Part shown: positions 1-7,439 of the stretch, piece after piece
Position numbering within the stretch: the stretch's first letter is position 1
Layout of the letters: each line of letters starts with the position of its first letter
DNA from: an uncultured Bacilli bacterium
Lineage (GTDB): Bacteria > Bacillota_I > Bacilli_A > RF39 > UBA660
Assembly (NCBI GenBank): GCA_947624095.1
Contig: CANQIR010000010.1
Span: 1 to 14,116 of the forward strand
Length of the DNA: 14,116 nt
Reading direction: 5' to 3'
Program-made: the position numbers and the translations under genes
Notes under the pieces: generated by a model
Seen by the model: the letters and a program-made list of their open reading frames with translations, nothing else
Told to the model about the DNA's origin: nothing
Databases searched by the model: none

Positions 1-46
1 AAATTTAACTATTCCAGCTGGACCTACTGGTCCTACCGGAGCATAA
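1..46 (+). CDS. C-terminal end of a collagen-like Gly-X-Y protein (partial)
   Basis: Only the last 14 codons lie in the window, entering at base 2 and ending in TAA at 44-46. They read NLTIPAGPTGPTGA, with the Gly-Pro-Thr triplets of bacterial collagen-like surface or exosporium proteins. In Firmicutes such repeats form triple helices on surface-exposed proteins. It is the only conventional coding sequence on the plus strand and converges on the minus-strand gene ending at 79; a shared hairpin terminator separates them. The stretch is short, but Gly-Pro-Thr repetition ending cleanly before a strong terminator is hard to explain by chance. Nothing can be said about the rest of the protein. Confidence 0.6.
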   Translation, partial: NLTIPAGPTGPTGA

Positions 47-48
47 AT

Positions 49-83
49 AATAAACCTTAATTGCAAGTCAATTAAGGTTTATT
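49..83. terminator. Bidirectional intrinsic terminator
   Basis: A perfect 15-bp stem (49-63 with 69-83) carries a 5-base loop, CAAGT. T-rich sequence follows on both sides: TTTATT on the plus strand, and TTATTATTTAT reading the minus strand. It lies between two converging genes and would end both transcripts. The minus-strand gene's TAA stop (79-81) lies inside the stem. Confidence 0.85.
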
Positions 84-1197
84 TTATTCGGCAAGTATAG
101 CCTTGGTTAGTATAATTCTCATAATAATTATTAATATTATAATCAGGATTAAGATTAAATACTGGGGTATTAGTTATTACTCTTTTTTCACTATCAAATG
201 TATAGCCTGTGTGTTTACCATCATTAAGATTTTGTTCATAATTATTATATTTATCTTGATCATTAAAGTGGAACTCATTATATATATTATGTCGTAGATA
301 AGTATTTTCGTAATAAGAAATTTCAAAATAGCTAATTTTGTAGTAGCCGCTACTTTCATCATATGGAGTTTCTTGAGTACAGGTTAGTGTTCGAATATTA
401 TCAACAACTTTTAATGTTGCTTTTTTTCTAGTTACATTATTATAATCATCAGTAACAACAATATAAATTTCGTACTCACCGGTTTGTTGATTACTATTTA
501 AAACTTGTTCATTTTCAAAGATATAATGGCAATTTGATAAATCGGAACATTTATTGATAAAATCTTCGGGAGTAAAACTTTCATTGACAGAGATAATTAA
601 GTCTTTGGTTTCTACTGATGGACTTGTACTATCTTTAACTATTATTGTTCCTTCTTTAGTAATATTTTGATAAGTTACTTTATATTTGTATTCCCCTACT
701 TTGCTAGTGTCTACGCCACTAATGTCTAGAGTATAAGCAAGCTCATCTATTTCATCTTTATTAACATAATTTGATACGCTATTAGATAATTTACTACCTA
801 ATTCAACATTTAAAGTTTTTAGAGTAAATAATTCGGTATTTTTTTGTTTTTTAATATAGAAATAAAAGCCACCAAGGATACCAATAACGATTAAAACAAT
901 TAGAGAAGTTACAGTACTAGCTTTTTTATTAGCAACAGAGTTTTTAATTTTTTTCTTTTGCTTTTCTTTTTTGGAAGCAATTATTCTTTGACGACGTTCA
1001 TCAATATCTATTTGCTTAGGCATCGGATTGTTACTTGGAGTGATAGCATTTTCACCAATGGTAGCTATTACGACGACGCCATCTGTTTTATTTATTTCTT
1101 CTGTAGATTTGATAAAAACTTCTTCAGACTTTTCAATTGTTGTAGCATTTTGGAGTTCTACTTCGGTATTGTTTTTTTTCTTCTTAAATAGCCCCAT
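79..1197 (-). CDS. Single-pass membrane protein with extracellular Ig-like region
   Basis: 372 aa, hypothetical. The N-terminal 90 residues are cytoplasmic-looking and very lysine-rich (GLFKKKKNN at the start, KKEKQKKKIK near 76-85). One membrane segment follows at about 94-116 (TSLIVLIVIGILGG). Positive charges on the N-terminal side predict an N-in, C-out topology. Residues about 125-190 and 195-267 look like two tandem beta-sandwich (Ig-like, DUF5011-type) repeats: each ends in a strand motif, GTIIVKD and ATLKVVD, after GEYKYKVTY or GEYEIYIVV. The last 100 residues are rich in Tyr and Asn, with cysteines at about 273 and 369 that could form a disulfide. The ATG at 1197 is preceded by AGGAAGGGG. 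It has its own promoter and is probably monocistronic. The domain names are my reading of the pattern and no function is claimed. Confidence 0.85.
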   Translation of the reverse strand: MGLFKKKKNNTEVELQNATTIEKSEEVFIKSTEEINKTDGVVVIATIGENAITPSNNPMPKQIDIDERRQRIIASKKEKQKKKIKNSVANKKASTVTSLIVLIVIGILGGFYFYIKKQKNTELFTLKTLNVELGSKLSNSVSNYVNKDEIDELAYTLDISGVDTSKVGEYKYKVTYQNITKEGTIIVKDSTSPSVETKDLIISVNESFTPEDFINKCSDLSNCHYIFENEQVLNSNQQTGEYEIYIVVTDDYNNVTRKKATLKVVDNIRTLTCTQETPYDESSGYYKISYFEISYYENTYLRHNIYNEFHFNDQDKYNNYEQNLNDGKHTGYTFDSEKRVITNTPVFNLNPDYNINNYYENYTNQGYTCRIK

Positions 1198-1221
1198 TTT
1201 GATACCCCTTCCTATAATAAA

Positions 1222-1250
1222 ATAATACTCTATTTTAAAGTTTTTTTCAA
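1222..1250 (-). promoter_or_regulatory. Sigma-70-type promoter for the 79-1197 gene
   Basis: On the minus strand TTGAAA (1245-1250) is followed after exactly 17 bases by TATTAT (1222-1227), 24 bases upstream of the ATG. Match to consensus is 5/6 in each box. It starts immediately downstream of the preceding operon's terminator, so the 372-aa gene is transcribed independently. Confidence 0.75.
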
Positions 1251-1282
1251 TATAAAAGAACCTATGCTCTTATAGGTTCTTT
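1248..1282 (-). terminator. Intrinsic terminator of the four-gene operon
   Basis: An 11-bp perfect stem, 1255-1265 with 1272-1282 (AAAGAACCTAT and its complement), has a 6-base loop and is followed on the minus strand by TTATATTG. It starts 3 bases after the stop of the 656-aa gene. It ends the operon that starts near 4966. Confidence 0.8.
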
Positions 1283-1284
1283 AG

Positions 1285-3255
1285 CTACATATTTAAGCCT
1301 TGAGATTCAGTATAGTCTTGATGATGGGGTTTATTTTTTGGCAATCTTTGGTAAATAGATTTCGGTATTCTTATTACTTTAGTACCAATTGGATGACTAC
1401 CAATAGATAAACTAACTTTAATAGTTCTTCGAGTATCAAGAGTTGCTTCTTGAGTGTCTAGAGTTTCTTCCATTATTGGTGTTATTTCAGGTTCAGCTGC
1501 TTCTTCAGTTACAGCTCTTGGTATTGGCTCTCTTGGTGTCGGTGCTTCTGTTGTTGGAGCTTCTGAGACTATTCTTGACATTTGTTCAGCAAAACTTTGA
1601 CTTAAATATGATTGGAAACCGTTACGACGTTTGGTATTGTTTGTAATACAGCCAAAGGCTGCGCCTTTTAATAGGATTGATTTAACTTTTTCATTAACTC
1701 CCATCAATCTTGAATCAACAGTTGCTAGTTCTGATTGTAAACCAAAGCCACTTACGTCGTGAATAATACTTGTAGCTGGATCATTTTCTTGTAAAATTTG
1801 ATCAGTAGCACTATCAAGAAGATCAATAATTTCTGAAGGTGCTAATAAAGATTCTTGGCGTGTAGAATAAACTTTTATAGATGGAGTTTCACCTTGTAAG
1901 TGGTTACTAACGTTATACCAATTAAGGAAATCTATAGCTTGGCTTTCAGTATTTTTGTGAGCCAAGATATCTTTTATTACGCGGTCGATTTTAGCTTTTT
2001 CTTCTGGAGTATGATTATAAACTATAAAGTAATATCTATCATCTTTTGGATGTGTTATAGCTTGCATTATTTCTTCTTTAGTTTGAGCACATTCTAATTG
2101 AACTTTTTTAGGCTTAGGTTGTTCTGCAGGTGAAACAGTAATTGGTTCTTGAGGAACTGGCTCTGGAACAGGTTGTGGTGCAGGTGCTACTGGTTTTGGA
2201 GTAACTGGTGTTGGCGTATTTGGTTTAGGCACTTCAGTGACACGAGTTACTTTTTTTACATCACGATATTTAGATGGTAATACAAAGTATCCATCATCGT
2301 TTTTATGACCATAAACTCTAGCATAATTTCGCATATCTTCTTCAGTATATGTTTTATTACGGTTTTTTTCTTTTAATAAGAAGAAAGCCATTCTTTCATT
2401 CATACTATGGATATTATCCATTTCAATAAATTTAGTCCATGACTCAATTATACTTTGTTCTATTACACCTTTAGTTACAGAATTGAACAAAGATTCAAAA
2501 GTACTTTTTTGACTTGGAGTCATTTCCCAAACTAGATATTGAGTTTGAGGATAAGATGATAACATTTTTCCTTTGGACTCGTTACTTGGTTCACCGTTAA
2601 AAAATTCAACAATTGGTTCATTATTGCTACCCTTACGATTAAAATCTAATAACTTAAATAAACGTTTTGAAGTTTCTAAATCTACTGTCTGACCATCCTT
2701 ATTAGCTTTGATTAAACGATTTAATAGTGTTAATACTTCAACCTTCTCAGTTGGTTTAAAGTGAAAAACGGCTAAAACTTTATCTTCTTTAGTTGGTTCC
2801 GGTTGTTCTGGTTGATCAGGTTGTTCTGGTTCATCTTCTGTTGATTTTTTGCCACTTTTTTTGGAAGTTTTTTTAGATTTTTTCTTAGTAAAACGTTCTT
2901 TTAATCTAGCAAAGAAACCTTTTTTAGTTGTTTTTTCTTCAGTTTCTTCTTCATCTTGGGTATCTCTTTCAGTTTCTCTTTGAGCAATTTTTTCAGCTGC
3001 TTTTGGATTTTCGTTAATTATACCAGCAAAAAACTTTCTAACTTTGGAATTTTTACGACGATTTCTATTAGAAATTTTTCTTTGCTCACGTAAATTACGA
3101 CGTTCTTCTCTAGCTTTAGCTCGATCAATTTTATGTTGTTTTAAATTTCTTTTAATAGTATTTAAAAGTGCCCGTGGTACACTTGTTATAACACGACCAA
3201 TATCACTTATATGAATTTGATCTGGTCGTATATTGATTCTTTCATTTTCTTCCAT
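1285..3255 (-). CDS. Large basic, proline-rich hypothetical protein (656 aa)
   Basis: I do not recognise the family. No signal peptide or membrane segment is visible, so it is probably cytoplasmic or peripheral. Residues 35-75 are strongly basic (arginine-rich, likely helical), 95-110 acidic, 115-140 lysine-rich (KKKSKKTSKKSGKK), and 142-154 repeats E-Q-P/D-Q-P. A folded region spans about 155-345. A Pro/Thr/Val linker at about 350-395 (PTPVTPKPVAPAPQPVPEP) leads to a second folded region (about 400-580) with DRYYFIVYNHTPEEKAKID. Another Pro/Glu-rich linker follows, then a short tail. The ATG at 3255 follows GGGGGA. The gene begins 2 bases after the DUF1292 gene and is the last of the operon. 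The mix of charged disordered arms and two globular domains suggests a scaffold or nucleic-acid/envelope-associated protein, which is an inference only. Confidence 0.85.
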   Translation of the reverse strand: MEENERINIRPDQIHISDIGRVITSVPRALLNTIKRNLKQHKIDRAKAREERRNLREQRKISNRNRRKNSKVRKFFAGIINENPKAAEKIAQRETERDTQDEEETEEKTTKKGFFARLKERFTKKKSKKTSKKSGKKSTEDEPEQPDQPEQPEPTKEDKVLAVFHFKPTEKVEVLTLLNRLIKANKDGQTVDLETSKRLFKLLDFNRKGSNNEPIVEFFNGEPSNESKGKMLSSYPQTQYLVWEMTPSQKSTFESLFNSVTKGVIEQSIIESWTKFIEMDNIHSMNERMAFFLLKEKNRNKTYTEEDMRNYARVYGHKNDDGYFVLPSKYRDVKKVTRVTEVPKPNTPTPVTPKPVAPAPQPVPEPVPQEPITVSPAEQPKPKKVQLECAQTKEEIMQAITHPKDDRYYFIVYNHTPEEKAKIDRVIKDILAHKNTESQAIDFLNWYNVSNHLQGETPSIKVYSTRQESLLAPSEIIDLLDSATDQILQENDPATSIIHDVSGFGLQSELATVDSRLMGVNEKVKSILLKGAAFGCITNNTKRRNGFQSYLSQSFAEQMSRIVSEAPTTEAPTPREPIPRAVTEEAAEPEITPIMEETLDTQEATLDTRRTIKVSLSIGSHPIGTKVIRIPKSIYQRLPKNKPHHQDYTESQGLNM

Positions 3256-3257
3256 TT

Positions 3258-3512
3258 TTATTCCCCCATCTCGGCAAGTTCATTAATATAATCAACTGCC
3301 CATATTAATGTTTCTTCATCTGTTATATCTTGTAGTGTTTCGTATCCTTCATTATCTTTAACTATATATGAAGCATAGATATCGACCATATCATTATTTC
3401 CGTCAATACTGTAAAAAGCGATATCTTTACCATTAAATGTAGTTCTTTCTAATAGCTCAGCTTCTACTATATTTCCATCTTTATTACGGACTTTAAAGGT
3501 TTGAGCATCCAT
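3258..3512 (-). CDS. DUF1292 family small protein
   Basis: 84 aa from ATG at 3512. The sequence FKVRNKDGNIVEAELLERTTFNGKDIAFYSID followed by an acidic, Tyr-containing second half (given here as family signature: xxDGxxxExExLxxFxxxxxxYxxxx) fits DUF1292, a widespread small cytoplasmic Firmicutes protein of unknown function. A GTG at 3515 is also in frame, but AAAGGGG sits 7 bases before the ATG and only 4 before the GTG, so the ATG is preferred. The start overlaps the VanZ-RDD stop (TGATG), implying translational coupling. In other Firmicutes DUF1292 proteins are usually encoded beside ruvX and the IreB-like gene; here the setting is different. Confidence 0.8.
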   Translation of the reverse strand: MDAQTFKVRNKDGNIVEAELLERTTFNGKDIAFYSIDGNNDMVDIYASYIVKDNEGYETLQDITDEETLIWAVDYINELAEMGE

Positions 3513-4681
3513 CACAATTCCCCTTTCTTCGGCATTATATTATCATATTTTTCTTCAATATGCAAATCAGGCTGTAAATTATAAGTTATTGTACTCAAAT
3601 TTTGAGTATCGGTTAATCTTTCATAGAGTAAGTAATTGCCACTTATAAGCAAAATGATTATTAATAAGTAAATGATAAAGATAATAATGGCTATACTTAG
3701 GAGAACTACAATGTCTAAGTGGAAATGATGATGAATCAATGCTAAGTATATTGGAGAAGCAAGGATGATGAAATAGAGGATGAGATTACGCATAAATATT
3801 TTGAAACGTAGATATTTGGGACTTTTTTGCGTAGTGATTTTAATACTAACCATTGATTTACCAAGAGTATGACCTTTAAAGATAGTGGGGAGAATTAAGT
3901 AGTAGAAACTGTAAGTAATAAGGAAGAGATAACGAACTTTTAGGGAAGACAATATATTACTTATACCTTGAAATTTGGTAATATAGAAAATAGTAAATAT
4001 TATGATAAAAATAGAAAAGTCGATAGTGAAAGCCATTGTTCTTCTTAAGAAAGATACTTTTTCACCCATTAAGTAAGAAGAATTATCAATTTCGTCACGA
4101 GATGGTAAAAATTTCATAAAGATAGGAGCAATAAGGAAGCCAATAATACCGCCTAAAGTATTAAAGAAAAGATCATCAACATCAAATAAGCGATAATTTC
4201 GAGGATAGATAAAGAAGATGCCTGTTAATTGAGTTATTTCTAAGAATAAACTTAATAAGAAGGAAAGAATTGTTGTTTTGATAAAGCCACATTTAAAATA
4301 ATAACGTAGATAGATGCCAAAAGGGATTGTTAAAAGGATATTATAAGCAGTTGTATAGAAAATGGGATTTTTCAAGATATTTAGAAAATTAAGATGATTT
4401 AATTTGATGGTATACCACAGATTGGTAACAGAATCAAAAAGCTTTAATTGATATTTAGCCATATTTAAATTAGCAACACTACTCCTACTTGGTAAAGGCA
4501 TAATAACTAAAAAGAAAACGGTAAGCATATAAAGAACAAAGGAATAGACGATTAAGACTCTTAATTTATGGATTGAACCATATTTATGATATTGTCTTAT
4601 AATATAAGGAATTGTTATTAAAGCTGCTAGAAAAGGAAAAATAAGTAAAGCATATTTAATGGGAATTAGATAGATATTCAT
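3512..4681 (-). CDS. VanZ-RDD fusion membrane protein
   Basis: 389 aa polytopic membrane protein with two recognisable domains. Residues about 10-190 are VanZ-like: five hydrophobic segments, with the diagnostic FDVDDLFFNTLGGIIG at 166-181 and FLEITQL at 146-152. Residues about 208-365 are an RDD domain: RRTMAFTIDF (213-222), GHTLGKSMVSIKI (270-282) and ERLTDTQ near 354-360. VanZ of enterococci gives low-level teicoplanin resistance; RDD domains occur in many transporters or membrane proteins of uncertain substrate. The fusion is common in Firmicutes and is usually only called a VanZ family protein. A strong GAGGTGA lies 3 bases before the ATG. It starts 9 bases after the 91-aa gene and overlaps the DUF1292 gene, so it sits mid-operon. 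An envelope role is plausible; vancomycin or teicoplanin resistance should not be assumed. Confidence 0.88.
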   Translation of the reverse strand: MNIYLIPIKYALLIFPFLAALITIPYIIRQYHKYGSIHKLRVLIVYSFVLYMLTVFFLVIMPLPSRSSVANLNMAKYQLKLFDSVTNLWYTIKLNHLNFLNILKNPIFYTTAYNILLTIPFGIYLRYYFKCGFIKTTILSFLLSLFLEITQLTGIFFIYPRNYRLFDVDDLFFNTLGGIIGFLIAPIFMKFLPSRDEIDNSSYLMGEKVSFLRRTMAFTIDFSIFIIIFTIFYITKFQGISNILSSLKVRYLFLITYSFYYLILPTIFKGHTLGKSMVSIKITTQKSPKYLRFKIFMRNLILYFIILASPIYLALIHHHFHLDIVVLLSIAIIIFIIYLLIIILLISGNYLLYERLTDTQNLSTITYNLQPDLHIEEKYDNIMPKKGEL

Positions 4682-4690
4682 GATTCACCT

Positions 4691-4966
4691 CTATTTGTTA
4701 GTAAAGTAGTAGTAATTACGTTCAGCTAAGGTAGCGGATAAATTCTCTAAATCATCATCGGTATAGTCAACACTTGCAAGTTCTTCTTCGACTAACATAA
4801 GTAGCTCTTTTAATGATGAACAGGTTTGATATGGAATATGGTTAAGTTCAAGGAGGGCGATTTCTTGTTTACTGAGATAAAGATTGTCATTAATTTTTGT
4901 CAACAATCGGTCTTGTAAGTGTAAATTATCTGTAACATCATTGATATAAGATTTAGGGATATCCAT
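4691..4966 (-). CDS. Small hypothetical protein, first gene of the operon
   Basis: 91 aa, cytoplasmic, acidic and probably helical. It has no membrane segment and one cysteine (TCSSLKELL). The middle and end (SSLKELLMLVEEELASVDYTDDDLENLSATLAERNYYYFTNK, in part) show a helix rich in Leu and Glu, an acidic patch YTDDD, and an aromatic tail NYYYFTNK. Similar tails occur, to my recollection, in uncharacterised small proteins of low-GC gut Firmicutes, but I assign no family. The ribosome binding site is weak (AGAAAGAAG). The gene lies 9 bases before the VanZ-RDD gene, so cotranscription is likely. Confidence 0.75.
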   Translation of the reverse strand: MDIPKSYINDVTDNLHLQDRLLTKINDNLYLSKQEIALLELNHIPYQTCSSLKELLMLVEEELASVDYTDDDLENLSATLAERNYYYFTNK

Positions 4967-4988
4967 AATTATTCTTCTTTCTGTAAAT

Positions 4989-5017
4989 ATTATACCTTAA
5001 ATTGGCCATAAGAAAAA
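4989..5017 (-). promoter_or_regulatory. Possible promoter of the 4966-1285 operon
   Basis: TATAAT, a perfect -10, is at 4989-4994 on the minus strand, 22 bases before the ATG of the 91-aa gene and just beyond the upstream gene's terminator. At 17-base spacing the -35 position reads TTTTTC, which is poor. Position between a terminator and the first gene of an operon is the main support. Confidence 0.5.
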
Positions 5018-5034
5018 GAGCTTTTATGCTCCTT
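5008..5034 (-). terminator. Intrinsic terminator after the 257-aa gene
   Basis: On the minus strand AAGGAGC, loop ATAAAA, GCTCTTT forms a 7-bp stem (one G-U pair; 5015-5021 with 5028-5034), followed by TTCTT. It begins at the last base of the 257-aa gene's TGA stop. Confidence 0.6.
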
Positions 5035-5807
5035 CAAGATTTGATACACGCTATGGCTTTAGTAGTTCGTGATTGATAATTTTTATCTTTGATATCTCTA
5101 TCGCCTTTAAAGTAATACCACAATAGATGGTCAAAATCTTCACGAGATATTGGACATTTGCTATTATCAATTATTTCTTTAATGTAATTATTGTAAACTT
5201 CATAACCATTGGGAAGTTCTTTTAATGTATCGCGACGGACATCGATGGTTTTATGATGGACGTATTGATAGTAATAATATGGTAATATATCTGATAAGAC
5301 ACTATCATAGATACTATAGTGGTTTTTATTAGAAGCGGTTGGATGATAGCGCAGAATATATGTACAAAATTTAGAAGCAAAACTAATGATATATCTATCC
5401 ATATTAGCATTGTTTTTAGTAATAGCATTTTTAGCAATATTATTTACTAAAGTATGATCACCACTAATTATCTTATCGATTAAATCAGGTATTTGCATTA
5501 AATATTTTTTAGTTAGTTCTCTACCCTGTTTATTATCAGCATCTTTATTTTTACCAGATACAGAAAGATGAGTTGAGTTTTGTTTATCAACATTTTCAAT
5601 TAAATTCATTAAGTTATCAGCTGTGGGATTTTTAATATATTCTTGGACTAAGTTTTTAATGGAATATGGGTACTCACTATCAGCTTCGTTGCGATACCGA
5701 GAATCATTGGATATACAGAAATTAATTAGTTTAATATTTTTTTCATTTATTAAGGGGAAGCCATTAGCATCTAAATCTATTTGTAATATTTCATCTATTA
5801 AAGACAT
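5034..5807 (-). CDS. Hypothetical protein with a possible OGG-like (HhH glycosylase) fold
   Basis: 257 aa, soluble, no signal peptide. Residues 143-150 (FASKFCTY), 163-169 (HYSIYDS) and 226-235 (DHLLWYYFKG) follow the pattern of uncharacterised 8-oxoguanine-glycosylase-fold (OGG) proteins, where a helix FxSKxxxF is followed by YPIYDS and a late LxxYLW segment. That is a weak resemblance by eye and the catalytic Lys/Asp cannot be assigned. The N-terminal half (1-130) is unrecognised. The ATG at 5807 has AGGTGA 5 bases upstream. It carries its own near-consensus promoter, overlapping the stop of the preceding gene, and its own terminator, so it can be expressed alone. Single genes of this type in accessory regions are sometimes defence-linked, but nothing here demonstrates that. 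Confidence 0.8.
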   Translation of the reverse strand: MSLIDEILQIDLDANGFPLINEKNIKLINFCISNDSRYRNEADSEYPYSIKNLVQEYIKNPTADNLMNLIENVDKQNSTHLSVSGKNKDADNKQGRELTKKYLMQIPDLIDKIISGDHTLVNNIAKNAITKNNANMDRYIISFASKFCTYILRYHPTASNKNHYSIYDSVLSDILPYYYYQYVHHKTIDVRRDTLKELPNGYEVYNNYIKEIIDNSKCPISREDFDHLLWYYFKGDRDIKDKNYQSRTTKAIACIKS

Positions 5808-5823
5808 ATTATCACCTGTGTTA

Positions 5824-5852
5824 TTTATATAATAGTTAGATTACTTTGTCAA
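5824..5852 (-). promoter_or_regulatory. Consensus promoter for the 257-aa gene
   Basis: TTGACA (5847-5852), 17 bases, TATAAA (5824-5829) on the minus strand: a perfect -35 with a 5/6 -10. The -35 box contains the TGA stop of the 244-aa gene, so the promoter is built into that gene's 3' end. The predicted start is about 10 bases before the AGGTGA site. Confidence 0.85.
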
Positions 5853-6583
5853 TATTGATGGATAATTAGATTACAATGATATTGGCGACAATACTGATAT
5901 AATTCATAATATATAACTAGAGATTCGGGATTATTGATTTCAAAGATAAAATGAATATTTTTATACTTTTTAAGTTTTTTTAATTTAACCGGATAATTTA
6001 GATAGTGATATGGATGAGGAATAATATCAGAGGAAAGGAAAATATTAGTTGGATTGTAAATAATAGTAGATGAGGATTTATTGATTATTTTATTATGTTT
6101 ATAAAAAGTCTTTATAATGGCAAACAGAGATTTTTGGGTAAGATATTGAGTATTCATTTGATAATCAAAATGGTAGTAGTTGGTAAATGTAAGGATTTTT
6201 TTCAAAAGATAATATTTAGTTAAAAGACGGATTTTAGATATAAGAGATATGTGCGGATTAAGACTTGTTAATAATTTAGATAATTCGGATAGATTGGGAG
6301 TTTTAGAGATATTAAAGCTAGTAAAACGATAAGTATTCTTTAAGTCATTAGTAAGTAATTCAAATTCATAGGAAGATAAGGTGTTAGGAGTGTTGATTAA
6401 GATAGTGGCATAGTTACTAAGATTAAGTGATGCTTGATGATATATCATATTATATTTATAAGGATATATTGTAGATGAAGATTTATCTAAAGAATAATTT
6501 AAGATAGGTATATGGGTAGCATTTTGAATTAAATAAGTAAAGGCGACATCTTGGGTAGTAGTTAGAGATATTTTAGGAGCCAT
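5849..6583 (-). CDS. Hypothetical protein, possibly a degenerate COG3581-like (CoA activase-related) protein
   Basis: 244 aa, soluble. It is the last gene of the operon and starts inside the 3' end of the 288-aa gene (11-base overlap), with AGGAGGA 4 bases before the ATG. I suggest it is a reduced relative of the acyl-CoA dehydratase activase-related proteins because (i) its upstream partner has that family's N-terminus and the two families are commonly encoded as neighbours; (ii) YPYKYN followed by LSNYATILINTPN resembles the family's CFPFK motif and the following GAD-x-ILMAG strand; (iii) IRLLTKYYLLKKI resembles the family's helix after the first domain. The motif cysteines are absent; cysteines occur only near the C-terminus (YCRQYHC). 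At 244 aa it is shorter than the usual 330-360. If real, it cannot hold a cluster or disulfide through those conserved cysteines. Family assignment is tentative; the gene itself is secure. Confidence 0.8.
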   Translation of the reverse strand: MAPKISLTTTQDVAFTYLIQNATHIPILNYSLDKSSSTIYPYKYNMIYHQASLNLSNYATILINTPNTLSSYEFELLTNDLKNTYRFTSFNISKTPNLSELSKLLTSLNPHISLISKIRLLTKYYLLKKILTFTNYYHFDYQMNTQYLTQKSLFAIIKTFYKHNKIINKSSSTIIYNPTNIFLSSDIIPHPYHYLNYPVKLKKLKKYKNIHFIFEINNPESLVIYYELYQYCRQYHCNLIIHQY

Positions 6584-7439
6584 ATGATTCCTCCTCTACT
6601 TTGGATAGGCATAGGTTGATAAAATCTTGTAAAGATTCATTACTTTTATATTGATATACTGGGACATTAGTTATTTTAGATAAGAGATACTTAGTAAGGA
6701 TTTGGGAATAGAAACAATCTTCATTAACTATGATAATTCCATTTATTTTATCTAAGGAAGTTTCTAGGGCTTTTAATTTTTCTTTAATGAAGGTGTCAGT
6801 TACATTATTAAGTAAGTGGATATGGGAAATGTTATTATATCGGTAATCTAAGAAGTCTGTAAAAATGATGGTTATTTTATTGGTATCGATTTGGGATAAG
6901 ATATTTTCTTTTTGGGTGTAGGTATCAGCAAATACTAATAGTTTGGGATTGTTATTTAATAGTAAGTTTTTAGTGGTTGTATATTTATTTTGATAAAATA
7001 ATTCTTCATTAGTTTTAGCTATTTGATAAGCCTTGGTAATTTTGGAATAAGGAAGTTTTAGTTGATGGCCTAGGGAGATGATACCAGTTAATTCATCTTT
7101 TTTTTGGGTAATATCTATTTCGTAAGTAAGGATTTGAGCTTCCGGAATAATGGTTTTAGTAATTGTTGCTAAGTGAGTTATTATAGGACATAGAGTGTCA
7201 TTTTTCTTTAAACTAGTAAGGGTGGGAATTAAAATATAATCACAATGATTTTGGAGTTGTTTAACTTCTAATATAAATTTTTTTAGGTGATTACATGATG
7301 AGGGAATAGCAAGGTTTTCTAATTTTTCTAAGTCATAAGTGATTAATTCGATATCTAATTCTTTAAAAAATACTTGGTAAAAGGTTTGATACTTCGGATA
7401 AATTAAGGATTTGGGAATACCGATTTTGATTTTTTTAAT
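6573..7439 (-). CDS. DUF2229/COG3580-like protein with a probable ATT start
   Basis: An uninterrupted 288-codon frame runs from ATT (7437-7439) to TAA (6573-6575). It contains no ATG, GTG or TTG codon and is bounded by TGA two codons before the ATT. GAGGTGA lies 6 bases before the ATT, ideal spacing. The N-terminus KKIKIGIPKSLIYPKYQTF matches the start of DUF2229 (2-hydroxyacyl-CoA dehydratase activase-related) proteins, typically KIGIPRALLYYKY. The following DYILIPTL, then C84-P85, correspond to that family's DYIFIPRL and CPK motif, with C49 in the position of its first conserved cysteine. Usual length is about 330 aa, so this is somewhat short. Its 3' end overlaps the next gene by 11 bases. 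The coding strand is poor in G, especially at third positions, which explains the lack of standard start codons. An alternative is a GTG start (7448-7450) with a one-base sequencing error in the T-run, but the ribosome binding site favours ATT. Confidence 0.8.
   Translation of the reverse strand: MKKIKIGIPKSLIYPKYQTFYQVFFKELDIELITYDLEKLENLAIPSSCNHLKKFILEVKQLQNHCDYILIPTLTSLKKNDTLCPIITHLATITKTIIPEAQILTYEIDITQKKDELTGIISLGHQLKLPYSKITKAYQIAKTNEELFYQNKYTTTKNLLLNNNPKLLVFADTYTQKENILSQIDTNKITIIFTDFLDYRYNNISHIHLLNNVTDTFIKEKLKALETSLDKINGIIIVNEDCFYSQILTKYLLSKITNVPVYQYKSNESLQDFINLCLSKVEEESYGS

Noticed and set aside
3512..4681. Glycopeptide resistance determinant from the VanZ domain
   Set aside because: VanZ-like domains are widespread without resistance, there is no vanHAX or ligase gene nearby, and this one is fused to RDD.
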